Below are positions 8,206-17,904 of a DNA stretch of 64,000 nt, piece by piece. The position numbers and the translations under genes were made by a program. The number at the start of each line of letters is the position of its first letter. Position 1 is the first letter of the stretch. The notes under the pieces are model-generated. The model was given only the letters and a program-made list of their open reading frames with translations. It had not been told where the DNA came from and made no database searches. Origin of the DNA: Lachnospiraceae bacterium (GTDB lineage Bacteria > Bacillota > Clostridia > Lachnospirales > Lachnospiraceae); the NCBI GenBank assembly GCA_017470985.1, contig JAFUXA010000002.1:1-64000 (forward strand), read 5' to 3'.

Positions 8206-8233
8206 ATTTGTGCGTTTTATAAGGAGGCATATT

Positions 8234-9607
8234 TTGGTTCATCAATACAAAATGGGAGGCTATAACATAGCCATTGATGTCAACAGTGGAGCAATCCATG
8301 TGCTTGATGATATGACTTATGATATGGTTGAGTTGTATGAAAAGAAGAGCCAGGAGGAAATCAAGTCAATTCTAGCAGACAGATATCCGGGACAGGCGGA
8401 TGAAATAGATGATGCTTGGAATGAGATACAAGAACTTATAGAGGCAGAAGAATTATTTACAACAGATAATTATGAGCCTTATATTACAGACTTTGCCAAG
8501 AGACCTACAGTGGTCAAGGCGCTGTGCTTACATATTTCACATGATTGCAATCTGGCTTGCAAGTACTGCTTCGCAGAAGAGGGCGAGTATCATGGTGGTA
8601 AGCGTGAGCTTATGAGTTACGAAGTTGGTAAGAAGGCTTTGGATTTCTTAGTGGCTAATTCAGGAAATCGCAGAAATCTTGAGGTTGATTTCTTTGGTGG
8701 AGAGCCACTTCTAAACTGGCAGGTAGTGAAGGATTTGGTTGCATATGGTCGCAGCCTTGAGGAAAAGCACAACAAGAACTTCCGATTTACTTTAACTACC
8801 AACGGTGTATTAATAAATGATGATGTTATTGAATTTGCCAACAAAGAGATGGCAAATGTAGTCTTGAGTATCGATGGTAGACCGGAGATACATAATCTTA
8901 TGAGACCTTTTAGAAAAGGTGCTCCAAGTTACGACATTATCGTTCCTAAATTCAAGGAATTTGCAGAGAGCAGAAATCAGGAGAAATACTATGTGCGAGG
9001 CACATTTACCAGAAATAATCTGGACTTCTCTAAGGATGTGCTTCATTTGGCAGATTTGGGATTTAAACAGATATCAGTTGAGCCTGTTGTAGCCAAGGAA
9101 ACAGACGATTATGCAATTCGCGAGGAAGACCTGGATGGATTGTATAAGGAGTATGAGGATTTGGCACAGGAAATGGTTCGTCGTCATGGTACTGATGAGG
9201 ATTTCAATTTCTTCCACTTTATGATTGATTTGGAAGGTGGTCCTTGTGTAGCCAAGCGTCTCTCAGGATGCGGCTCAGGTACAGAGTATCTGGCAGTTAC
9301 ACCAACTGGAGAATTATATCCATGTCACCAGTTCGTTGGAAACACAGATTTCATTATGGGAAATGTGGACGAAGGTGTTACTAGAACAGATATTATGGAT
9401 GAATTCAAAAGCTGTAATGTATATGCCAAGGATAAATGTAGAGAATGTTTTGCAAGATTCTACTGTAGTGGTGGATGTGCAGCCAACTCTTATAACTTCC
9501 ACGGTGATATTCATGATGCTTATGATGTGGGATGTGCGCTTCAGAAGAAGAGAGTGGAGTGTGCTATATATATTAAAGCAGCATTGGCTGCAAAAGAAGG
9601 AGAATAG
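8234..9607 (+). CDS. scfB: SCIFF radical SAM maturase (ScfB, SPASM domain)
   Basis: A 457-residue radical SAM enzyme that forms thioether links in the SCIFF peptide. The N-terminal ~90 residues form the peptide-binding RRE-like region and begin VHQYKMGGYNIAIDV. The radical SAM cluster motif CNLACKYC lies near residue 105. The C-terminal SPASM region has cysteines near 335-345 and the cluster CRECFARFYCSGGC near 402-415, which hold two auxiliary iron-sulfur clusters. The start is TTG at 8234 with AAGGAGG seven bases upstream; a GTG at 8210 would include the binding site as coding sequence. Five bases separate it from secDF, an order common in Clostridia. Confidence 0.95.
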   Translation: MVHQYKMGGYNIAIDVNSGAIHVLDDMTYDMVELYEKKSQEEIKSILADRYPGQADEIDDAWNEIQELIEAEELFTTDNYEPYITDFAKRPTVVKALCLHISHDCNLACKYCFAEEGEYHGGKRELMSYEVGKKALDFLVANSGNRRNLEVDFFGGEPLLNWQVVKDLVAYGRSLEEKHNKNFRFTLTTNGVLINDDVIEFANKEMANVVLSIDGRPEIHNLMRPFRKGAPSYDIIVPKFKEFAESRNQEKYYVRGTFTRNNLDFSKDVLHLADLGFKQISVEPVVAKETDDYAIREEDLDGLYKEYEDLAQEMVRRHGTDEDFNFFHFMIDLEGGPCVAKRLSGCGSGTEYLAVTPTGELYPCHQFVGNTDFIMGNVDEGVTRTDIMDEFKSCNVYAKDKCRECFARFYCSGGCAANSYNFHGDIHDAYDVGCALQKKRVECAIYIKAALAAKEGE

Positions 9608-9612
9608 TTATA

Positions 9613-11892
9613 ATGAAACGAATGAAAAAGGGGCAGGGAGTAGCATGGCTTGTAGTTATGCTAGCTGCATTGGTTGGTTTTGGTTACCTGGCTATAAATA
9701 TTGTGACAGGAACTATTACTAAGAGTGATGGAAACAAGTTAAAGTTGGGCCTTGATTTGGCCGGTGGTGTAAGTATTACTTATGAAGCTGTTGGGGATAC
9801 TCCTACAGAGGAACAGTTACAGGATACAATTACCAAGATCAAGAGTCGTATTGAAAATGATTTACAGTCAGATACAACTACTACAGAAGCTAGTGTATAT
9901 GCTGTAGGTGATGACAGAATCACAGTTGAGATTCCTGGTGTTACAGATGCCAATGCAATGTTAGAGCAGCTTGGTACACCTGGTACAATTTATTTCATTG
10001 CACAGAACGGATCTGATGGCACACCAAACTATCAGATTAATCAGCAGACTGGTGAATATGAATTAACCAAGGATATCGATGCAATAATTGCAGATGGTTC
10101 TATTGTAGTTTCTGGTACACAGATTAAGGGTGCCGAGGGTACATTTTATCAGAATCCAACTACAGGAGCATCTGAGCCTGTAGTTAGTCTTTCATTTACA
10201 GATGAGGGAACCAAGGCATTTGCTGAGGCTACAACCAAGGCTGCAGCAGCTAGTGAGTCAATCGGTATCTATTATGATGGAAAGTTTGTAAGTGTTCCTA
10301 GAGTAAAGGAAGCTATTACAAATGGTTCAGCACAGATTGATGGTATGAAGGATATTGATGAGGCTAAGAAGCTTGCATCATACATCAGAATTGGTGGACT
10401 TGATGTAGAACTTCAGGAATTACAGTCAGAGGTTGTAGGCGCTTCTCTTGGTAGCGATGCGTTAAAGACAAGTCTTATTGCTGCTGGTGTTGGTCTTGCT
10501 ATTGTAATTGTGTTTATGATTGCAATGTACTGGGGACCTGGAATTGCAGCATCTCTTGCACTTATGATTTATACAGCTCTTATGGTATTTATCCTCTGGG
10601 CATTTGATGTAACGCTTACATTGCCAGGTATCGCAGGTATCATTTTATCAATCGGTATGGCTGTAGATGCTAATGCAATTATATTTGCCCGTATCCGAGA
10701 GGAGATTGCAGCAGAGAAGAGTGTTGCAGCAGCAATCGATATCGGATTCAAGAAGGCTATGTCAGCCATTGTTGATGGAAATGTGACAACACTTATTGCA
10801 GCAGCAGTTCTTGGAATCTTTGGTTCAGGTACTGTCAAAGGTTTTGCTATTACATTGGCAATCGGTGTATTGCTTTCAATGTTTACAGCTTTAATCGTAT
10901 CCAGACTTCTTATTTATGCTCTGTATGCAGTTGGAATGAGAAATGTTAAGCTTTACGGTAAGGCAAAAGAGCGAAAAACAGTTAACTTCATTGCCAAGAG
11001 AAAAGTATTCTTTGTAGTTTCACTTGCATGTATCGTAGTTGGTTTTGCCGCTATGGGAGTGAATGCAGGTAAGGGTATGAAGTCATTGAATTACAGTCTG
11101 GAGTTCTTGGGTGGTACTTCAACAACAGTTCAGTTTGACAAGGCATATACACTTGATGAAGCTGAGAAGGAAATCGTTCCTTACATTTCTAAGGTTACAG
11201 GTGATAATGATATTCAGACACAGATTGTAGATGATGATAAGCAGATTATCTTCAAGACTCGCTCACTTGATTTGTCAGAGCGTGAAGCTTTGAATAAGAC
11301 ATTTGAAGATAACTTTGGGGTGAAGGAAACCAATATTCAGTCAACAAATATCGGCTCAAGTATCAGTAAAGAGATGAGAAGCGAATCTATGGTTGCCGTA
11401 GTAATTGCCGTGCTTTGCATGCTTGTATATATCTGGTTTAGATTCAAGGATATTAGATTTGCAACAAGTGCTATTATCGCTCTTGTGCATGATGTATTAG
11501 TAGTTCTTGCACTTTATGCAGTGGCAAGGCTTTCAGTTGGAAGTGCATTTATTGCATGTATGCTTACAGTAGTAGGTTATTCTGTAAATGATACAATTGT
11601 AATATTTGACAGAATTCGTGAGAATATGAAGACTCTGAAAAATGGTTCTGCAGAGGCTCTCGAAGATTTGGCAAATACAAGTATTACACAGACACTTTCT
11701 CGTACACTTTCAACATCATTTACCACACTTGTAATGGTACTTATGCTTCTTATTCTCGGTGTAACAAGCATCAGAGAATTTGCATTACCACTTCTTGTGG
11801 GTATGGCTTGTGGTACATATTCATCTATCTGCATCGCAACAGAGCTTTGGTATATTTTCAAAGTTCGTTTTGCAGGTAAGAAGAATAAGTAA
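9613..11892 (+). CDS. secDF: Fused SecD-SecF protein translocase subunit
   Basis: A 759-residue membrane protein combining SecD and SecF, which use the proton gradient to help SecYEG release exported proteins. The SecD half has an N-terminal helix, the [15 protein letters not shown] motif, a periplasmic-type P1 domain (about 50-270) and helices from about 290. The SecF half starts near residue 455, with [11 protein letters not shown] marking its repeat of the P-domain entry and [18 protein letters not shown] its RND signature. Many bacteria have two separate genes; the fusion is usual in Bacillus and Clostridia. It lies in one operon with SCIFF and scfB. Confidence 0.95.
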   Translation: MKRMKKGQGVAWLVVMLAALVGFGYLAINIVTGTITKSDGNKLKLGLDLAGGVSITYEAVGDTPTEEQLQDTITKIKSRIENDLQSDTTTTEASVYAVGDDRITVEIPGVTDANAMLEQLGTPGTIYFIAQNGSDGTPNYQINQQTGEYELTKDIDAIIADGSIVVSGTQIKGAEGTFYQNPTTGASEPVVSLSFTDEGTKAFAEATTKAAAASESIGIYYDGKFVSVPRVKEAITNGSAQIDGMKDIDEAKKLASYIRIGGLDVELQELQSEVVGASLGSDALKTSLIAAGVGLAIVIVFMIAMYWGPGIAASLALMIYTALMVFILWAFDVTLTLPGIAGIILSIGMAVDANAIIFARIREEIAAEKSVAAAIDIGFKKAMSAIVDGNVTTLIAAAVLGIFGSGTVKGFAITLAIGVLLSMFTALIVSRLLIYALYAVGMRNVKLYGKAKERKTVNFIAKRKVFFVVSLACIVVGFAAMGVNAGKGMKSLNYSLEFLGGTSTTVQFDKAYTLDEAEKEIVPYISKVTGDNDIQTQIVDDDKQIIFKTRSLDLSEREALNKTFEDNFGVKETNIQSTNIGSSISKEMRSESMVAVVIAVLCMLVYIWFRFKDIRFATSAIIALVHDVLVVLALYAVARLSVGSAFIACMLTVVGYSVNDTIVIFDRIRENMKTLKNGSAEALEDLANTSITQTLSRTLSTSFTTLVMVLMLLILGVTSIREFALPLLVGMACGTYSSICIATELWYIFKVRFAGKKNK

Positions 11893-11933
11893 TATATAGT
11901 AACAAATTAATATTGAAAATAAGGAGGAGACAC

Positions 11934-13181
11934 ATGTACACACTAGACGATATCAAGGCAGTTGATCCGGAAATCGCAGACATTATCACAGAGGAATTTG
12001 AGCGACAATCAGACCATATCGAACTTATTGCTTCAGAGAACTGGGTTAGCCCAGCTGTAATGTCTACAATGGGATCTATTCTCACCAACAAATACGCTGA
12101 AGGCTATCCAGGCAAGAGATATTACGGCGGATGCGAAGTTGTTGATAAGGCTGAAGAGTTAGCTCGAGAGAGAGCAAAAGAACTATTTGGTTGTGAGTAT
12201 GTCAATGTACAGCCTCATTCAGGAGCTCAGGCAAACATGGCTGTGGAATATGCAGTACTTGAGCCGGGAGATACTGTTATGGGTATGAACCTTGATCACG
12301 GCGGACATTTAACACACGGTTCACCAGCTAATTTCTCAGGACACTATTTCAATATAGTGCCATATGGTGTAAATGATGATGGTGTAATCGATTATGAAAA
12401 TGTTGCAGCTATCGCAAGAGAATGTAAGCCGAAGTTGATTATCGCCGGTGCCTCTGCATATGCTAGAGCAATTGACTTCAAGAAGTTCAGAGAGATTGCT
12501 GATGAGGTTGGAGCAGTGCTTATGGTTGATATGGCTCATATTGCAGGTCTTGTTGCCGCAGGACTTCATGAGAATCCAGTACCATATGCTGATATTGTTA
12601 CAACAACAACACACAAGACTCTTCGTGGACCAAGAGGCGGTATGATTATGTCTACTGCAGAAGCTAATGAGAAGTATAACTTCAACAAGGCTATTTTCCC
12701 AGGAATTCAGGGTGGCCCACTTATGCATGTAGTTGCTGCCAAGGCAGTATGTTTCAAGGAAGCTTTGACTCCAGAATTTAAGGAGTATCAGCAGCAGATT
12801 ATCAAAAATGCTCAGGCTCTCTGTAAGGGATTGCAAAACCGCGGTGTGAAGATTGTATCAGATGGTACAGACAACCATTTGATGCTTGTGGATCTTACTC
12901 CTTTTGATTTAACAGGAAAGGCTGTGGAGAAGCTTTTGGATGAGGCTCATATTACAGCCAACAAGAATACTATTCCAAATGATCCTAAGTCACCATTTGT
13001 TACATCTGGTATCCGTCTTGGAACACCTGCTGCAACAAGTAGAGGATTAAAGGAAGATGATATGGATCAGGTGGCAGAAGCAATTGCTACAGTTATTAAA
13101 GAAGGCGAAGCCGGAGTAAAGAAGGCACGCGATATTATTGCTGAAATAGTAGCAAAGTATCCACTTAATGGTGCTTTTTAA
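11934..13181 (+). CDS. glyA: Serine hydroxymethyltransferase
   Basis: A 415-residue PLP enzyme interconverting serine plus tetrahydrofolate with glycine plus methylene-tetrahydrofolate, the main entry of one-carbon units. Family hallmarks include [39 protein letters not shown], and [14 protein letters not shown], in which the Lys binds PLP. The start is ATG 11934, with AAGGAGGAG eight bases before it. A TTG at 11913 is in frame but has no binding site. The gene sits 41 bases after secDF and only 13 bases before serS, so glyA and serS should be co-transcribed, linking serine use and charging. Confidence 0.97.
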   Translation: MYTLDDIKAVDPEIADIITEEFERQSDHIELIASENWVSPAVMSTMGSILTNKYAEGYPGKRYYGGCEVVDKAEELARERAKELFGCEYVNVQPHSGAQANMAVEYAVLEPGDTVMGMNLDHGGHLTHGSPANFSGHYFNIVPYGVNDDGVIDYENVAAIARECKPKLIIAGASAYARAIDFKKFREIADEVGAVLMVDMAHIAGLVAAGLHENPVPYADIVTTTTHKTLRGPRGGMIMSTAEANEKYNFNKAIFPGIQGGPLMHVVAAKAVCFKEALTPEFKEYQQQIIKNAQALCKGLQNRGVKIVSDGTDNHLMLVDLTPFDLTGKAVEKLLDEAHITANKNTIPNDPKSPFVTSGIRLGTPAATSRGLKEDDMDQVAEAIATVIKEGEAGVKKARDIIAEIVAKYPLNGAF

Positions 13182-13194
13182 GGAGTGAATAATT

Positions 13195-14484
13195 ATGATA
13201 GATATTAAATTCTTAAGAGAAAATCCTGATGTTGTTAAGGAAAATATTAAGAAGAAATTTCAGGAGCATAAGCTTGGACTTGTAGATGAAGTTATTGAAC
13301 TTGATGACAAGAGACGTGCTACTCAACAGGAGGCTGATGACCTGAGAGCCAAGATGAATCAGATCTCTAAGCAGATTGGTGCATTGATGGCACAGGGACA
13401 GAAGGATGAGGCTGAGAAGGTTAAAGCTGAGGTTGCTGAGATTAAGCAGAGAATCAAAGATTTGGAACCTGTTGAGAAAGAGCTCAACGACAAGGTTACT
13501 GAGATAATGATGAAGATTCCAAACATTATTGATCCATCAGTTCCAATCGGACCAGATGACTCATGTAATGTGGAAATTCAGAAGTATGGTGATCCTGTAG
13601 TTCCTGATTTTGAGATTCCATATCATACAGAGATTATGGAGAGATTTGATGGAATCGATATGGATGCAGCTGGTAAGGTGGCAGGAAATGGTTTCTACTA
13701 TCTTATGGGTGATATTGCAAGACTTCATTCAGCAGTTTTGTCTTATGCAAGAGATTTCATGATTGATAGAGGATTTACATATTGCATTCCTCCATATATG
13801 ATTCGTTCAAATGTTGTTACTGGTGTAATGAGCTTTGAGGAAATGGATGCAATGATGTACAAGATTGAGGGAGAGGATCTCTACCTTATTGGAACATCTG
13901 AGCATTCTATGATTGGTAAGTTTATTGATACATTAAATGATGAGGAGAAATTACCTTATACACTTACAAGTTATTCTCCATGCTTCAGAAAAGAGAAGGG
14001 TGCTCACGGTATCGAAGAGAGAGGTGTGTATAGAATCCATCAATTCGAGAAGCAGGAAATGATTGTTGTATGTAAGCCTGAGGAAGCTATGCATTGGTAT
14101 GACCAGTTGTGGCAGAATACAGTAGACTTGTTCAGAAGTCTTGATGTGCCTGTTCGTACACTTGAGTGTTGTTCAGGAGATTTGGCTGATCTGAAGGTTA
14201 AGTCTTGTGATGTGGAGGCTTGGTCGCCTAGACAGCAGAAATACTTCGAGGTTGGTTCATGTTCCAACTTGGGAGATGCGCAGGCTCGTAGACTTAAGAT
14301 CCGCGTGAAGGATAAGGATGGTAACAAGTATTTCGCTAATACATTAAATAATACTGTTGTTGCCCCTCCTCGTATGCTTATTGCATTCCTTGAGAACAAT
14401 TTAAACGCTGATGGTTCTATTAATATTCCAGAAGTCCTTCGACCTTATATGGGTGGCAAGGAGAAGCTGGTGCCAAAGAATTAA
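13195..14484 (+). CDS. serS: Seryl-tRNA synthetase
   Basis: A 429-residue class II aminoacyl-tRNA synthetase charging tRNA-Ser. The N-terminal ~110 residues form the long antiparallel coiled coil that grips the extra arm of tRNA-Ser. The catalytic core has the TSEHS serine-binding segment, motif 2 with FRKEKGAHG near 263, and motif 3 with NTVVAPPRMLIAFLENN near 382. AAGGAG precedes the ATG. There is no room for a T-box leader in the 13-base gap to glyA, so any control must act at the upstream promoter. The operon ends in the hairpin-repeat cluster. Confidence 0.97.
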   Translation: MIDIKFLRENPDVVKENIKKKFQEHKLGLVDEVIELDDKRRATQQEADDLRAKMNQISKQIGALMAQGQKDEAEKVKAEVAEIKQRIKDLEPVEKELNDKVTEIMMKIPNIIDPSVPIGPDDSCNVEIQKYGDPVVPDFEIPYHTEIMERFDGIDMDAAGKVAGNGFYYLMGDIARLHSAVLSYARDFMIDRGFTYCIPPYMIRSNVVTGVMSFEEMDAMMYKIEGEDLYLIGTSEHSMIGKFIDTLNDEEKLPYTLTSYSPCFRKEKGAHGIEERGVYRIHQFEKQEMIVVCKPEEAMHWYDQLWQNTVDLFRSLDVPVRTLECCSGDLADLKVKSCDVEAWSPRQQKYFEVGSCSNLGDAQARRLKIRVKDKDGNKYFANTLNNTVVAPPRMLIAFLENNLNADGSINIPEVLRPYMGGKEKLVPKN

Positions 14485-14513
14485 TGGCAGCATGATTATA
14501 TATCGATAAAGTC

Positions 14514-14583
14514 GAATAACCCTGTATCATATACGGCTCGAGGCTAACGCTTGACCTCGCCTTAATATGATACAGGGTTATTC
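14514..14583 (-). repeat. Hairpin repeat copy D (reverse orientation)
   Basis: GAATAACCCTGTATCATA pairs perfectly with TATGATACAGGGTTATTC, enclosing the conserved core in reverse (ACGGCTCGAGG to CCTCGCCTTA). It is the first of three copies in the 432-bp gene-free stretch after serS and may terminate the glyA-serS transcript. Confidence 0.88.
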
Positions 14584-14611
14584 TCGTAAATGGATATAAA
14601 TTAATGGTGTC

Positions 14612-14682
14612 GAATAACTCTTGCATCATATACGGCTCGAGGCTAACGCTTGACCTTGCCTAAGTATGATACAGGGTTATTC
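14612..14682 (-). repeat. Hairpin repeat copy E, decayed duplicate of D
   Basis: This copy starts 98 bases after D and shares D's flanking TCTCGTAAATGGATATA, so D and E are a tandem duplication. In E the left arm reads GAATAACTCTTGCATCATA and no longer fully pairs with its right arm, and the core has CCTTGCC for CCTCGCC. This shows an arm mutating without compensation. Confidence 0.8.
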
Positions 14683-14716
14683 TCGTAAATGGATATATAT
14701 TAATGGTATGAGAATA

Positions 14717-14786
14717 TCGCCCCTTGGCTGCCATACTGAGGCGAGGTTAAGCGTTAGCCTCGAGCCGGTATGGCAGCTAGGGGCGA
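14717..14786 (+). repeat. Hairpin repeat copy F
   Basis: TCGCCCCTTGGCTGCCATAC pairs with the right arm ending GGCAGCTAGGGGCGA. The core GAGGCGAGGTTAAGCGTTAG then CCTCGAGCCG is in forward orientation. The arms are GC-rich and unrelated to D/E. The remaining bases to 14916 show only A/T-rich leader sequence. Confidence 0.86.
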
Positions 14787-14916
14787 CGAATCTATATTAA
14801 TAACAGCTTCAAAAGATAGTATCATATATTGAACAAAGAGAGGTTAAAGGAGAACTTTCGGTTTGATTATATATGTTATATAATTGTGAAATAATAATAG
14901 ATAGGAGATAGATGAT

Positions 14917-15399
14917 ATGAAACAACCGGTTATAGGGAAAGATGTATTTATCGCGCCAGATGCAGATGTGCTTGATGATGTGACATTGGGAGATAATGTA
15001 AGTATCTGGTATCACGCAGTAGTTCGTGGAGATAGAAATAGCATTGTAATAGGTGATGATTCTAATATTCAGGACAATGCAGTGGTTCATGTATCAACAG
15101 TTGATCCTGTTGTAATTGGCAAAGGAGTAACAGTAGGCCATAGCGCTATCATCCATGGCTGTGAAATAGGAGACAATTCTCTTGTGGGAATGGGAGCAAT
15201 TGTAATGAATGGTGCTAAGGTTGGAACTAATTGTATTATCGGTGCAGGAGCTCTTGTGACAGAGGGTAAGGTCATACCTGATGGCTCGCTGGTAGTTGGA
15301 GTGCCTGGCAAAATCATAGGACAGGTTAGTCAGGAGCAAATCGAAGCCAACAAGCGCAATGCTGACTTGTATGTGCAGGAAGGTCATGCAGCTTTATAG
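14917..15399 (+). CDS. Gamma-class carbonic anhydrase-like hexapeptide-repeat protein
   Basis: A 160-residue left-handed beta-helix protein of the YrdA/PaaY/gamma-carbonic anhydrase family, built of I-G-D/N-type hexapeptide repeats from about residue 10 to 130. Three His residues in the expected places (AVVHVS, then GHSAIIHGCEIG) should bind zinc between subunits of the trimer. Some members hydrate CO2; others are thioesterases or of unknown role, so activity is not certain. ATAGGAGATAG precedes the ATG. It appears monocistronic, with hairpin repeats upstream and a strong terminator downstream. Confidence 0.88.
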   Translation: MKQPVIGKDVFIAPDADVLDDVTLGDNVSIWYHAVVRGDRNSIVIGDDSNIQDNAVVHVSTVDPVVIGKGVTVGHSAIIHGCEIGDNSLVGMGAIVMNGAKVGTNCIIGAGALVTEGKVIPDGSLVVGVPGKIIGQVSQEQIEANKRNADLYVQEGHAAL

Positions 15400-15483
15400 T
15401 TTTATGTACTGATAGTGATAGATATTCTATTGGCTGTTATAAAATCTATTAATAACTAATGCGAATAATAAAAATGCAAGTAT

Positions 15484-15514
15484 GCTCTCGGAGATTTCTC
15501 TGGGAGCTTTTTTT
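15484..15514 (+). terminator. Intrinsic terminator after the carbonic anhydrase-like gene
   Basis: An 11-bp stem starting GCTCTCGGAGA and ending TCTCTGGGAGC, including G-T pairs, has a TT loop and is followed by seven T residues. Confidence 0.85.
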
Positions 15515-15574
15515 GATTCATAAAACAGAAAGTTTATTATGAAATTATAAATATTTGTAATTGCCTGAAAATAA

Positions 15575-15603
15575 TTGACGCTAAAACCAAGCTGTGCGAT
15601 AAT
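15575..15603 (+). promoter_or_regulatory. Promoter of the TetR-kinase-aldolase operon
   Basis: TTGACG (15575-15580) and GATAAT (15598-15603) with a 17-base spacer precede the tetR start at 15648. As the regulator is the first gene, autoregulation near this site is likely but not shown. Confidence 0.55.
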
Positions 15604-15647
15604 AAACTTAGATTCGTGAATAGATATTCACAAGGATGAGGTAATAT

Positions 15648-16277
15648 ATGTACAAAAAACTTGAACCAGATGCATTGCAAGGCTTGATGGAAGCCGGAAT
15701 AGACGAATTTGCTGAAAATGGATTGGACAGGGCTGCCATGAATCGCATAGCTAAAAAAGCTGGTTTAAGTGTTGGAGTCATCTATAAGTACTACAAGGAT
15801 AAGGATGATTTTTTCCTTTCCTGTGTCAAGTATTCTCTTAGATTATTGGAGGAGACTATGACACAGGTTGCTGCAGAAGAATCAGATATGATGACTTGCA
15901 TCTCTAACCTAATACATACTCTTGTTAGAGAAGCATATAGACATCCGTCTTATTACAAACTCTACAATGAGATTACATCCGGTTCTTGTAAAAAGTATGC
16001 CAAGGAATTGGCAGACCAGATAGAGGCATCGACAGCAGGCATATATGAGGAGCTGATTCGTCGCGCCCAGAAGGAGGGGCGTATGGATTTTGCTGGGGAT
16101 CCGAAGATGACAGCTTTTTTCTTTGATAATCTATTGATGATGCTACAATTTTCTTTTTCATGCGATTATTATAAGCACCGCATGGAGATATTTTGCGGTG
16201 AGGAATCATTGAATCAACCGGAAGCGATTGGAGAGGAGATGATTCGCTTTATCGTGCAGACGTTAGGGGGAATGTGA
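15648..16277 (+). CDS. TetR/AcrR-family transcriptional regulator
   Basis: A 209-residue repressor-type protein. The N-terminal helix-turn-helix (about residues 10-57) reads MNRIAKKAGLSVGVIYKYYK, the family's recognition region, and the rest is a helical ligand domain (TetR_C) of variable sequence. GATGAGG lies before the ATG. Only one base separates its stop from the FGGY kinase start, so it leads the operon and probably controls it. The inducer should be the pathway substrate or a product, which is unknown. A sister TetR gene at 55.4 kb is unrelated in sequence beyond the DNA-binding part. Confidence 0.9.
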   Translation: MYKKLEPDALQGLMEAGIDEFAENGLDRAAMNRIAKKAGLSVGVIYKYYKDKDDFFLSCVKYSLRLLEETMTQVAAEESDMMTCISNLIHTLVREAYRHPSYYKLYNEITSGSCKKYAKELADQIEASTAGIYEELIRRAQKEGRMDFAGDPKMTAFFFDNLLMMLQFSFSCDYYKHRMEIFCGEESLNQPEAIGEEMIRFIVQTLGGM

Positions 16278-16278
16278 A

Positions 16279-17904
16279 ATGTACGCACTAACTTATGACA
16301 TCGGCACTACTGGCTTGAAATCATGTCTCTTTTCACTAGAAGACCAGATAAGGCAGGTGGCCGGACATTACGCGACCTACAATCTCTATATACTTGATAA
16401 TGGAGGCGCGGAACAGGATACAGAGGAATGGTGGGAAGCCATGGAAATCTGTACGCAAAATATTTTGAAGAAGACCGGTATAAGTCCGGATGAGATTCAA
16501 GGTATTGCATTTTGCTCTCAGATGCAGGGACTTGTCTTAGTGGATGAAAATGGCAAGGCTCTTAGAAGACCTATGTCTTATATGGATCAGAGAGCGGAAA
16601 CTGAGATGATGGAAACGGAGAATTTTGGACCAACGGTAGCAGGAGTGAATGCACGTATGCTGGCCAAAAGTTTGCGGATAACTCATGCAGCTTCGACTAG
16701 TGTAAAGGACCCTTTATGGAAATATAAATGGGTTCAGAAAAATGAACCTGACATATATGGCAGGATTCATAAGTGGCTGGATGTTAAAGAATATCTTATA
16801 GGCAGGATGACAGGTAAATATATTATGACGCCGGATTCCGCTTACGCGACATTTTTGTATGATTCGCGACCTGGCAGAAATTGTTGGAGTAAAGAATTAT
16901 GTCAAATGTATGGCGTGGACATGAGACATTTACCAGACATTGTTGATTGTGGTCAGGTGGTTGGCCCGCTTCTTGAGGAGCCGGGTGTGAGACTGGGACT
17001 TAAACCCGGTACTCCGGTATATGGAAGCGGCGGTGATGCGACACTGATTGGAATTGGTGCAGGATCTACATCCATAGGAGAGACTCATGTGTATTGGGGG
17101 ACTTCCGGATGGGTTGGCACAGTAATTGATAAGCAGTTGGTTGACTTGGGCAATATGATTGCCGGTATAGTTGGAGCTCAGAATGGTAAATATAATTATT
17201 TTGCAGAGATGGAGACAGCCGGTAAATGTTTTGAATGGGTCAAAGACCATCTGGTATTAGATGAGATAAATATTTATCTCCAAAAGACGGATGTGGAGCA
17301 TTCGGTAGAGGCTAAATATATAAGTCTTTACGACTACATGTCCAGTGAAGTAAATAAGGTTCCTCCTGGTTCCGGTGGTGTGGTTTTTACACCATGGCTT
17401 CATGGCAACAGATGTCCTTTTGAAGATCCGTATGCAGCTGGAATGTTTTTTAATATCAGACTTGATACCAAGAAGCGAGAGTTGATTAGAGCTGTTATAG
17501 AGGGTATATGCTATCACCTGAGATGGATGCTTGAATGTCAGGATCAAAAGATTAAGACATCCGAGACTATCAGATTTGTAGGTGGAGGTTCCCTGTCAGA
17601 GGTTACCAGTCAGATATTGGCAGATATTACAGGACGTAGGATTGAGACCATAAAGCAGGCTAAGGATGTGGGCGCCCTGGGAGCAGCAATGCTTGTTGCC
17701 AAGGGTTCAGGATATATGACAAGCTTAGAAAAGGCCAAGGATATGGTTGAAGTGGAGCGAGTCTATGAGCCAAATAAGGATAATCAATTTATCTATGATA
17801 GAGCTTATAGGACTTTTAAGCGTCTATATAAAACTAATCGGAAGAACTTCAGGTTGATGAATCGGGAAAAGGAGGATGCAGATGGAAGAAAGAGAAATTC
17901 GTAA
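16279..17904 (+). CDS. FGGY-family carbohydrate kinase
   Basis: A 541-residue sugar or polyol kinase with two actin-like ATPase lobes. Visible motifs are DIGTTGLKSCLF at residues 7-18 (phosphate 1), FCSQMQGLVLVD, MDQRA, a GSGGDATLIGIGAGS phosphate-2 loop near 250, and FVGGGSLSEVTSQI near 433 (adenosine site). It resembles xylulokinase/gluconokinase types but is somewhat longer than the usual ~500. The partner is a class II aldolase, so the expected product is a ketose 1-phosphate or a related phosphorylated sugar. It overlaps the aldolase gene by 23 bases, showing translational coupling. The substrate cannot be named from sequence. Confidence 0.9.
   Translation: MYALTYDIGTTGLKSCLFSLEDQIRQVAGHYATYNLYILDNGGAEQDTEEWWEAMEICTQNILKKTGISPDEIQGIAFCSQMQGLVLVDENGKALRRPMSYMDQRAETEMMETENFGPTVAGVNARMLAKSLRITHAASTSVKDPLWKYKWVQKNEPDIYGRIHKWLDVKEYLIGRMTGKYIMTPDSAYATFLYDSRPGRNCWSKELCQMYGVDMRHLPDIVDCGQVVGPLLEEPGVRLGLKPGTPVYGSGGDATLIGIGAGSTSIGETHVYWGTSGWVGTVIDKQLVDLGNMIAGIVGAQNGKYNYFAEMETAGKCFEWVKDHLVLDEINIYLQKTDVEHSVEAKYISLYDYMSSEVNKVPPGSGGVVFTPWLHGNRCPFEDPYAAGMFFNIRLDTKKRELIRAVIEGICYHLRWMLECQDQKIKTSETIRFVGGGSLSEVTSQILADITGRRIETIKQAKDVGALGAAMLVAKGSGYMTSLEKAKDMVEVERVYEPNKDNQFIYDRAYRTFKRLYKTNRKNFRLMNREKEDADGRKRNS

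Noticed and set aside
12336-12836. Long minus-strand reading frame (166 codons) inside glyA
   Set aside because: It is opposite a highly conserved gene, has no binding site, and its translation is Cys/His/Ser-rich with no domain pattern.
11893-13194. T-box leader for glyA-serS
   Set aside because: The spacers are 41 and 13 bases, too short for a T-box, and no TGGNACCGCG-like box is present.
14809-15090. Minus-strand frame overlapping the carbonic anhydrase-like gene
   Set aside because: It covers the gene's start on the other strand and reads mostly Ile/Tyr/His from AT-rich leader DNA.
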